This document shows positions 11,401 through 23,400 of a stretch of 64,000 bases of DNA, in pieces. Source of the DNA: Doris montereyensis (lineage: Eukaryota; Mollusca; Gastropoda; Nudibranchia; Dorididae); NCBI GenBank assembly GCA_037039925.1, contig JAXRKP010000177.1:1-64000 (forward strand). Direction: 5' to 3'. Within the stretch, counting starts at the first letter, position 1, and each line of letters begins with the position of its first letter. Position numbers and translations under genes: made by a program. The notes under the pieces were generated by a model. It was not told the origin of the DNA. It ran no database searches and saw only the letters and a program-made list of their open reading frames with translations.

Positions 11401-14400
11401 GTCAGAGTCTGTGTTTTCCAATTTGAATAGATTGGCAGCTATGTAGTTGTAATAATAAATAGTGTAGTGGGCCTTAGCTGATCCCAGCTCCCTATTGAGC
11501 TACATACATACAATAAGGAAGTAAAGGAATGTATCAATACTATATTTTCAAGGCAACTTTGGATATTTTCACTTTGTGACCCATGCATTTTCAGCGCAAT
11601 TTTCAGCATCATAACATTAATTCATCACAATTCATGTTCATCAAGCTATCTTTACATACCGATTTTGATAGCTTGGAGATAGAATTGAAGGTTAAGACCA
11701 TAATTGTTGTTCTTAGCAATAGTGGAATCTTACAAAAGGGAAAAAAATTTGACCATATTAAATTAGACTGCCTGAATGTGAATGGAGAATGAAAGATTAC
11801 ATATACGATATAAACATTGCTTTATATGTACACATATAATAGTGTGTGTATCACTTGACAGGCTTTCCTTCAAGATTGCCATGCATACCGTAATTTGCAT
11901 TTTTGCAGTTTGGAATAATCATAAATGTGAAGTCCATTACTAGATTTAAAGACATTAAGATTAAGGGGGACTAGATGTTCCAAAAGCAAAATGTTGGCCT
12001 CTCAACCAAAAGGACATGGGTTTGAGCCCCGGCATGTTGATAAGTTGTCACAAGTTTTTTCGAGTAAAAAACTGATCCAGGTAGGTGGATCAACACCTAG
12101 TCCTATCATAGATGAATGATAAAAAGGAGGTCCCGTGTGCAGATCACAATACTCTGCGCATGTATAAGATCCCTTAGCTGTTTACAGGGTAGTCTGCGCA
12201 AAATTAAGAATCTTACCAAAATCCCTGGGATCGCCTTTATTATGGATGTGGGTAAATCAAATTAAATTTGTTAAAAGTCATTGAAATTAAGTTTGACGTT
12301 CTGTAGAAAAGAAATGTCTATTCATGTAAAATTTGTTCACAGGGGTGTTGTGGATGAAGAGACAGTAACCCTGAATGAATGTCTTCAGTTGTGTTACCAT
12401 CAGTCATGCCGGCATCATCTCATGCTGCTCTATCACAGAGAAATGCTAATACTTGATCTTGAAATCAATCAGACAGTTGGTATCATTGCCATTGATAGAG
12501 CTAGTTCCTCCTTCACACAGGCAAGTAACAAGTATAGATCAATTCCATAGGTGGAAATGCTGTCATGGATAGTAAACCTTTTAAAGATAATCAAACCAAA
12601 GACTTCTTTTGTATGTCAAAGTGTCTACATGATGATTTTCTCTTTCTCACACTTCCCTAGAAAACCTATAATAATAATAATAATGCATTTGTTGAGCGCC
12701 TCTCATCCACCGAAATGCTCAAGGGCACTTTGTACTAAAATATTAGTTAAACACAATCACAGCGTATGCAAAAGGCACAAAAGATAAAGAATCCAATAGG
12801 ATTTACGTGTAAAACAAGTTTGACTTCTGGTTGAACTTAAAATTTTACATAAAACGATCCTTAAACTAACATTTACAAAATGCTCTCATAAAAAGTTTGA
12901 AAATATTTTTTTGTCTCAATTGTTAAGAGACAACGTCAGTGAAGATCATTCAATATTTGAATTTCCAATTATGTCTTTTCTGTACTGATATACACCTACA
13001 TATCATCGTTAAAACTGTCTAAAAGTGTAAGTCCACAATTTAGGGGATATAAAATTTGTCCTTCAAATGATCAGACCCATGCTTCTTTTGTGTCATTAAA
13101 ATCATTCGAGGCCTTGAACCAATAGAAAGGCTCCATTTACTCAGACGTCCTTAACAAAGATTTCTATTTTTTATTCCCACCTTTGAAACTCTAACCTCAT
13201 AAGTCAAAAGAGCGAACTTGCGTGTTAAGATCGTTAAAAAAGTTCAACTTTAACCATGTAATCGCATAATGTGCACGTCATGGACTTACATGTTTAGACA
13301 GTTTCTCTGACAATATATAATATTATGTTGGTTTAAAAAATATTTTTTCTGTGACTTGTTATTTGTGAAGGTAATTCCATGCTGGCAGAGAGATATGCTT
13401 GTGTTTATTCATGAGAATGGAAGTGTGTCAGTTCGTGTCCGTAGGCGAAACAATTTTGTCTCAACCCCAGCACCAGAGGGCCATGGAGCATTTGGTGAGC
13501 ATTTTAAATTTTACTTTCCAAGTCTGTCAATGGGATTTTCTTGTTAAGGCATGATCTCTCAAATGTCATGACTGAAATCTGAAAATTATTTTTAGTATGA
13601 TTTGAAATATCTTTAAACTTTGGCTTCTTTCAGTGACTGAAATAGTGCACAAATAAAATGGTATTATATAAGCATAAGTCACAATTTTTCTTAAGCTTAG
13701 CATCATCAGATCTATCAAATCTTTCAAATTCGTCATTTATCTTTCAAAGAAATGCTCTACAATTATCTCATTATTAATCAGTACCAAAAAATAATTTCAT
13801 TTCTTGTCCGGCTTTTATTTCTGGTCAATGTGTGCACTATAGGGGAATGAGATAAATTCTATCATAGATTGTAGTTGTTTTTTTTAAACATTTTTTGAAT
13901 TCTTCTAATTGCTTTATAGATAGAAAGAGGTAAATGAAAATGTAAGTAGCTCACTAGATTGATCCTTCTGATATGGGAGTGTTTTGTTCTTCATCACAAA
14001 ATTACGATTCATATTATTGATTGCTTGCTGCATGCAAAACAGAAGTGAGAAAGAATCATACAGAGACCTGTTTTTCTCTCTCTATTTCTTCATGTTTTTG
14101 TTTTTTACATTTGTCTCAGATGACACTCCCACCCAACTGGGAAATGAAGTGTCTTATGACCTGCGCTGCCAGTCAGATCCCTTACGTGTTACAAGACACA
14201 ACAAGCTGCATGGAGCTGCCTTGTGCCCCATGTCAGAGAAAGTTATTTCTCTTGTTATGAGTGATAGTCGAGTCTTGATCTGGGAAATGATGGCTCATCC
14301 AATGATGGTAAGTAGTAGATCAGACATGGTCACAGTGAGATGTGTGCATTGTTGACTTAACGGTTAGTACAGAAATATCTGTCAAATTTAGCATTATATG

Positions 14401-17400
14401 TTTGTTTTAGTACTTTACGCTCGCTATCATATCAATTTTGGACTTGTTTTGGAGTGAAGTAATGTATATAGAAATCATTTGAGGATTTTTATTTCATGAT
14501 GTATGCAGATGCTTGTAAATCTGAAAAGAAAGTTTCCTTTGTATTATATAAACATAATATTAATTTTGGAAAAAGTGACAGATTTTGCTAGTTTTTTAGT
14601 TGTTGACAAAAGTGAAAGTTTTTGTAATATGTACACCTCCTACTGGAGGATGGCAGCATTCAAAACAAGTAAGAAACACATTCTTTGTTTAGCTAATAGG
14701 ACTTTACAAATTATTTCTTTGGGTTGAGTTGATATATCAGACTCTTTCTGTTACAAGTATATTTCTCACTCTCTCTCCAGCAAATTCACCCAGAAACAAG
14801 TACAGTCTCACCACTTCTGAGTTCTAATTGGCATGCGACTTTGAGTGACAAGTCAGAGCTATCAAATTTTCCTGTGTCGTCCGACATCCCCCATCCACAG
14901 ATTACATTGGTTGATACCATATGTACATCACAGGTGATGTTCGAATTTTATGTCATATCTTACAGACTAAAATAAACCTTGATGACACATCATGAAATAT
15001 TTGTAGATCATTTTAATAGATACACATGCAAATTATTTCTTTCATGCTTTTTTGCATGGCTGGTTACTGGGTACTGCTGGTAGATCCTTCTTCTTTCCTT
15101 TCACTCTTTTCATTATCTTTCACCTTGCTGTTTCCTCTTAATTCACCCTGAGATCAACACATATGATGGATGGAGGCAATTTCAATTTCAATAAAATAAA
15201 TAATTAAATGCTTTTTTGAGGGGGGTTTTGTTTTTCAGTCCCTGTACATAGTAAATGTTGTGGCCTTCCTGTCAACCCAGCAGCTAAGTTTATTCGGACA
15301 TGTTACTTTACTCCTGATTACCCTATGCTTGACTGTACATAAATATGGGTACTTTACTTTACTGACATATTAAATGCAACAGGATTGAATTTTGACAGTG
15401 AGTAAATGAAATTTTCATGAAAAGATATGAAGAAGCATCGAAATATATAGTAGACATTGACTTCATTGATCCTGCTAATGAAGATTCCCCTTTTTCAATG
15501 TCATACCTTTTGTTGATTAAAGGCTCTTGAAGATGACGAGCTCTCTAAAAGTCACCAGATACAATTAAAGTTCCTACTGGGAGGCCTAATGAACGGCATA
15601 TCGTCGCATGTGACTGTGCTACGAATGTGTCCGCCTCTCACCAACAAGAATATGGATGTCTACCAGCCACTAATGGCCATAGGTACGCTGTCGTTGAAGT
15701 TCTCTTTTGAAAGACAAACATTTTACTTTATGTTATTATACTGCATTTCAAGTTTGTTGATGAATGCAGTCAGATCATGTGGGTTACAAAAATATTTTTT
15801 TAAACATTCATAGGTAGTTTTGCCATTAATTTCATTCCACAAGGGATGAGAAGCCAATTTATTGGTATGCAAAAAGCCCTCAGAGATATTTTCTGGAGCC
15901 CTTGCATTTATTACAGGCCTATATCATGAACAACCTGTTAGGGAACATAGAACCTTTCTGTTGTACATAAAGATGTTGCTCTCGGTAGCGTATTTTTATA
16001 TTTAACTGTTATATTGTCTCAGTTTCATGTTATCTTGCATGCTATTGTGGCTTTAAACTGTTCTATCTATGCAGGTTAATTTTCGGGGGGGTGTTGTTTT
16101 TTATTACTTTGGTTCAAAATTTCACTGAAAAATCTTCTTATCTTTTTATGTGCTGCTTTAGTGCTGTAAATTTCAACTATAAACATTTTGATAGTTGAAA
16201 TAGCAAAATCAATAAAAACTTCAATCCTTTTTATTCTGATCCTAGATCTAGCGACTATTAATAGTTGATTTGCTGCATGTTCACTTATCAATCCCATAGC
16301 TGTCGCTAGCTGATTTCCTTCTGACATTTGTACCTAAATTAGGGATCACATCCCTTAGCATTATTCAAACCGTACATAATGCCTCAGCAGGGAGGCACCA
16401 AATAGCAATTTTTAAAATTTGGTCATGAAGGGAGGCTGCTGGGAGAGAATAGTAAGGAGGATACAAAAATATGCGTAGAACAACATTTGAACCGAATATA
16501 CAATTGTTGTTATTTCAAGAAATCGTTTTAATAGATGACAAATCATATATTATACATACCTGTCAGGCTCTTATAAATTGCTACTATTCAATGTACATCT
16601 CGCCAACTATTACTGACGTCTCCTCTCTTTTCCTCACTTACATGCTATAAACAAAGAGTGTTTACTCATTGGTCTTTGTGCCTAGATTAGGGATTATATT
16701 CTTCTAAAAGCTGTTGTTTTCTGTTCTTTTCTTCAAAATGTAGGCACTCACTCTGGTTCCATTCAGATAGTCAACACAGCCAGCGGACAGCTAGAAAGGG
16801 AATACAATCTTCATTCGGGCCCTGTCAGGTTGGTTTTGTAGTTGGCATCAGCAACTAAGGGATCATGGCGTAGAATTATCTTTTTGTTCGCTTAATTAAC
16901 CATATCAGATAACTCAAAGTACATATCGTCAGTTGTATAACATAAATGCTTACGTCAGACTTAGGCATTTTTTTTAGATAATGCCACATAAAGGCACCTC
17001 GAGGTGTTTCCTTCTAGTCTAAAAACATGTAAGAAATCAACCAATCAAAAAGCTCAAATTGAAATAAAACCATTTGTAGTTAAGATCTTTGATACTGAAT
17101 TTTTTCTCAAACATCTAGATGTGACTTAGGCATTTTTGTTACACAACTGACAAGATTGTGACCCTGACTAATGCGATTCTAATGAGAAAAGACCTACTTT
17201 TGAGAAAACTTGTCAAAGATTTTTCCCTTAAATTTCTCTTATTGAAAGATCAAGAGCTTCATCCTTCAGCATGATACTGATTCAACTTATACTGATTCAA
17301 CTTTTTATAAACAATTTTGAACAAAACATAGTTTCAAAGGCTTTTAAGTATTGTTTTTCCTCATTTCATTTACTCAACAGTTTAGAGATTTTAATGGGCA

Positions 17401-20400
17401 ACCCTCCATTCTGTTTTTCTTCTCAATTTCTTACAGGGGAGTTGAGTGGACTGGGTTGAAAACATTTTTGTCTTTCTCATACCCAAACCCCGGACAGAGT
17501 TCTCTTGTCAAAAATGAGGTGGTTTTGCTTGATATCACCTCAGGTATTTTCAGGGCCAATATGTACCAATATTTTAAAATAATATTTCTCTCCTGTAAAG
17601 TTTGTCCACTTAATAGATATATTCAACAATTTGATATTTTGAGTCAACTTAAATATCAGCTTTTCCATCCGCATGATTTCAAAGATGATTAAATTGTTAA
17701 ATAGTTTTGCTTGGAGTAGGTGTGTTTTAGGATCTTATTGTCTTTACAAATGATGAGGGGAACAGACACATGAAATTTGGCCACCACATGATTTACACAA
17801 GGTTTCACAGTACAATTTACGGAGCAGTCACAGTCATCGAAATATCTTGGCCAGATCACAGGCACTGCCATAACCAATGAGAGATAGAAACATGTTTTTA
17901 TCGATATTAGGACTGATGATGGTCTGGATTAAAACTGAATTCTGCCTTCTTATTTGATGCAACAGCTACCTAGTGTTGTTATCAAACAAAACAGAGAAAA
18001 GAAATACAACTTTCTAGAAATAATGTGCTCTGCTTTGTTCTTCCTACCATAGTCTTTCTTATACAATGTCCTCCCTCTTGTTTGGAGTCTGAGCTCTAGG
18101 CCTAAAGGTCTGACAGACAAGCACAATGAAATCATTATTTAGACTACAGGCGCACACACACACACACACACACACCCCCATTGAGCTTTGGCTGCCTCTC
18201 ATTGAATTCAGTATTCGCTTAAGAACTGTCCGGATAGTAGGTCATGTTTTGTTATTTCACGAGGACTGGCCTCTTAGGCAGAGACCATTGTAATTATAAA
18301 CATGATTTTTAGAGACCTTTTTCACATCAGAATGTCATTGTTTAAAATCGGATTTTTTTTTTATTAAAATGTATCTCAATTGAAAATGTAAAGGTAAAAT
18401 TTGTTCATCTGTGACTTAATTCTTTCTACAGGTAAGCAAGAACAGTTGAGATCTAATAGAGACAATGAGTCACCCATTGAGTTTTTGGCTGCCTCTCATC
18501 TCAAGTAAGTATTCGGGTTAACATTGTTTTGTGGGGTTCTGGTTTCATTTACTTTAATACACAAGTACTTAGTGTCTAGTTATTTATGAAGTGAGGATAA
18601 TCTGCATTCCATAATATGATGCTTTTGTTAAGTTGAGACATTGTAATGACTTTGTTTTTCATATGTTTCATGACTTTGACATTTCTGTTTAAAATTTCTT
18701 TTTCAAATGCCTTAGATTTGTCAAAAATCAGCACTGTCAACAAGATTTCACCATCTCTCTGTTAGAACAAGTACAGAAACATTTTTAAAAGTAAATTATG
18801 TTTTAGATTTACATATGTCTAAAGCAGGTTCTCTTGAAGGCACTTGAATATAACTTTAAGTACAAATTGGCAATAGAACTGGTGGTGTTAAGACTAAATA
18901 CAGTTCATTTCTAAAGAGATAAATGACAATAAGAGACAACTCCACCAATAAAGACAGAACTAACACATGGCGCTTGGGTATAATGACCATTTCTAGTCAC
19001 TACCAAATAATCGAACATATCATCGGCGAAACTGTCTTAATGTCTAAGTGCCTGATATATGGGATATGAGATTTGTCTTTCAAATGATCAAATATATGTC
19101 TGTTTCTTGTTTTTATAAATATGGAAGCCTTAATCCAATAAAAATGATGTCGGTGGCCGAGTGGTTAGGCTGCTAGACTGGGGATAAGGGGTCCCAGGTT
19201 CGAATCCTAGCAATGCTACTTTTGACGCTGTGTTCCTTCAGAAAGACGCTTAACATGCATTTTCCCCAGAGAACCCAGGTGCAAAGGGGTATAAGCACTA
19301 GCTTGGGAATAAAAACCTGCATCAAACAAGTGTCCTGTCAGGAGGTGATTATTGTCACCTGTTCCACATCACGCTATTGAAACCGGGATAAGCCCTGACT
19401 CTATGGGCCATAATGGCCTTGAAGGAACTTTATATTAATCCAATAGAAAGGCTCCAGCTACGTACATGATGATATATGATCTACTGGTAAATGCAAATTT
19501 CCTTTCTTCTTCCCGCCTTGGAAACTCTAACCTCTTAGGTAAAGGATTGTTTAAATCTTTCAAAAAGCTCAATTCTAACCATTTATGTCCATTTTGTGCA
19601 CGTTTGCATATTTCTTCTATTTACTACATTCTAAAGACTAAATTAGTTATTAGAGTGTATGAGGCGTTGTAGTTGAGTCATAGTGCTGTGAGCCAATCAC
19701 AACGACATTGGTTCAAGCCCCACGGCTGGCACAGGTGGGGTTTTTTCACAGCGTTGTATTCGTAGGAAAGGTTCTGCACTCTACTTTCCTCACTTTAGTC
19801 AGGTTTGAATGAGTACCCAGCTATAGGTATAGAAATATCTTGTCAGAGTGTTAGTACGAAAAGCATAATGGGCTTGTGTACTGTATGTCCCCTGGGAGTT
19901 GAGATGGCCTGCTGGGGGATACACGATGTACAGTTGGTGAGCCTGCACTTGTGCAGGGGTACAGACTATATCTTTATCTTTATAAATTGAAATCCAAGAT
20001 GCATAGCATATTGTTTGCAGCCCTATTTGATGATCTATACTTTTTTTTTTTTTCCTGAAAAATTACGTCACGAGGACTTACATGTTTGAACAGTTTCACT
20101 GACAATTCGATAAAGTGACTGTCCACGTACAGTTTAGTCACCTTATAAACAGTTGACTGTCCACATACAGTTTAGTCACCTTATAAACAGTTGACTGTCT
20201 ACGTACAGTTTAGTCACCTTATAAACAGTTGACTGTCCACATACAGTTTAGTCACCTTATAAACAGTTGACTGTCCACATACAGTTTAGTCACCTTATAA
20301 ACAGTTGACTGTCCACGTACAGTTTAGTCACCTTATAAACAGTTGACTGTCCACATACAGTTTAGTCACCTTATAACCAGTTGACTGTCCACATACAGTT

Positions 20401-23400
20401 TAGTCACCTTATAAACAGTTGACTGTCCACGTACAGTTTAGTCACCTTATAAACAATTGACTGTCCACATACAGTTTAGTCACCTTATAAACAGTTGACT
20501 GTCCACATACAGTTTAGTCACCTTATAAACAGTTGACTGTCCACATACAGTTTAGTCACCTTATAAACAGTTGACTGTCCACATACAGTTTAGTCACCTT
20601 ATAAACAGTTGACTGTCCACATACAGTTTAGTCACCTTATAAACAGTTGACTGTCTACGTACAGTTTAGTCACCTTATAAACAGTTCACTGTCCACATAC
20701 AGTTTAGTCACCTTATAAACAATTGACTGTCCACATATAGTTTAGTCACCTTATAAACAGTTGACTGTCCACGTACAGTTTAGTCACCTTATAAACAGTT
20801 GACTGTCTACATACAGTTTAGTCACCTTATAAACAGTTGACTGTCCACATACAGTTTAGTCACCTTATAAACAGTTGACTGTCCACGTACAGTTTAGTCA
20901 CCTTATAAACAGTTGACTGTCCACATACAGTTTAGTCACCTTATAACCAGTTGATTGTCCACGTACAGTTTAGTCACCCTATAAACAGTTGACTGTCTAC
21001 ATACAGTTTAGTCACCTTATAAACAGTTGACTGTCCACATACAGTTTAGTCACCTTATAAACAGTTGACTGTCTACGTACAGTTTAGTCACCTTATAAAC
21101 AGTTGACTGTCGACGTACAGTTTAGTCACCTTATAAACAGTTGACTGTCTACGTACAGTTTAGTCACCTTATAAAAAGTTGCAAATAATTTAAATTTAAA
21201 AGTAAATGTCTGAATTTTTGTTTCCCCAGGCAATATTTTGTGCTTATCTTCAAGGATAAACCACTTGAGCTGTGGGATCTGCGATCACAGACAATCATAC
21301 GCGAGCTTCCTAGAAATTTTCCACGACCAACATCAGTGGTAAATTTTTAGACATTTGTGATATGATATTTAAAATTTTCTATTTCTCCCTCTCAATGTTT
21401 TAATCTGTACTCGGTATCCTTCTAGTCAATTAAATTATGAACATCTTTTCTTTATCCTTAAGTTATTTATTGTTGTGCTTTTTTGCATGTGCAAAACTTT
21501 TTGAAACTTATTAGTCTAGGATTTTAGACTTTTGATATGGATCTATAGGTCTGCAGTTCCATCACTGCCCCATTGAAACATAGAAATAAGTTAGGCCTAA
21601 TGGTACTACCATAATATTTTCTCTATTTCATTGTTTCTCTCAAGCTGCTACTCATCATCTCGTTTGTTGTTTTTTTCCTCAAAGTTTCTTTTAGTATTTT
21701 CTGTCACTTTGCACTTTGTTAATATTTTGGTACCTTTCATTTTCTTCTGGTTCTTGTCTCAAAATGTCTATCTGTCTAATTATTGTCCTTTAGAGTCAAA
21801 AGAAAATTATCAGTCAGTTTGTTCTTATTAAGTTTCAAAGAGGACAACAGGGAACAGAGTGGGTGGTTGATAAGCCCAGTTGAAAACATGTAGGCATTTT
21901 AGATCTGCTCATCTCTCCATACTGAAACATTATGCGTGTTATCTTCTTCGTTTTGTCGTGGAATGACATTTGTCTGTCATCTTATTTATTCTGGGCTTAA
22001 GCAAACAACCCAAATAGCTCTGATTCACTTTTCTCTTTTTTTCTGCTCAATGGATGAAGTAATGTTTGTTTTTTTATTCATTATATAATCCATCTATTGA
22101 AATAGGTGTGGTCTCCATCGCACAGTTTGAAGACTCTGAGAAAGAAATTATTGGACGATGGGGAGGATGTTAAAGCCTCATCTATGGCATCCTCCACATC
22201 TTCATCAAGTGGCACCATGATAACAGGCCCAGAAGTTGCGGAAGACATGTACGTACTTTACATTAAGCATTGATGTATGAACTAAAAAATATTGTTGGGG
22301 TTGAGGATAGAACAGCATTTGAAGATTTTGAAATTTTCCACAGAAAGAAAAAGTGAGAACGAAATAAATTACTGCTAAAGATCCTCTGGATTTTATACTC
22401 ATTATTTTTAAGCTATCTGTTTATCCACTCAATAGTTGTTTGGTATTCTTACGTGTGAGCTTAATGTTAGACTATACTCTTCATACAAAGAGGTACAGTC
22501 AGAGAAACATTTCACTCTCTGACATGATCTTAGCATCACATGGATAGTGTATTCGCATAATCTTGCCTATGATCAGTTTGTTCGCTTTTTTTATCCTTAC
22601 TTTATGTTATCCTCAGGAAAGTTACATTGCGGTTTGTCTTCTTCATGTTATAATTTAATCCCAATGAAAATATTGGGTTGTTTTTTATTTAGATATCAGT
22701 AATGGGTTTGTGCCCAACAGGTTGAAATATTTTTGTTGGTTTTTTTTAATCTTCATGTAAGCCCACCCCCCTGGTCCAGGTCGATGGATTAACATCTAGT
22801 CCTATTCTATCAGAGACAGAAGATAAAAGGGAGGTCCCATGTGCAGATTACAACACTCTGTGGGCTTCAAAGATGCCTTGGCCTGGCAAATTTGTTTTTA
22901 CTGAGAAACCCAAAAAACACTTTAGTTATGGATGTGGGTAAATCAAATAATGAGAAAATCAGAAAAATAACCTGAACATTATACTATTCAGAGTGGCAAT
23001 GTTTGTCTTTTTCAGTGACAAAAAAAATCAACCAAAGAACAACGTACGGGAGCATTTCGTCATGACAGATAAGGATGGCACTGTATTTCATTTCATTGTA
23101 GAAGGCACAGCAATTTCTGATGTCACAAAGATTCCACCCGAGGTTGGTCTTGATTCCTCTTTTCTTTTTTTCATTTTTATTTTTCAACCTTTCATCAACA
23201 AAATTAAAATCTTTTACTTTTTTAGGAATGAAAATAACAAAGAACAAAACTCTGATAATTTGTTCAATGAATGGCCAAAGATCTTATTGTAATGTTTACG
23301 TGGCATGTGAAACAAGTTTTGAGCTGTGATTTATCATTCTGATAGAAATTTGACCAGATCTGTCTGAACGTCACCATTTATATGAATGTAGTATCATGTT

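Larger units (their letters stand above)
19015..20112 (+). repeat. Dispersed repeat X, second copy split by two insertions
   Basis: Blocks of the element at 13000-13312 appear in order at 19015-19140, 19435-19603 and about 20065-20112. Between them lie a SINE (19141-19434) and a second insertion (about 19604-20064). This gives the order of events: repeat X first, the others later. Confidence 0.8.

Noticed and set aside
18187..18204. Extra WDR11 exon duplicate (TTTGGCTGCCTCTCATTGA)
   Set aside because: Only about 20 bases match exon 18432-18504, with no acceptor or donor; probably a small duplication.
19141..19220. Functional tRNA gene
   Set aside because: A and B boxes are present, but the sequence continues into a SINE body with a target-site duplication and does not close a proper acceptor stem at tRNA length.
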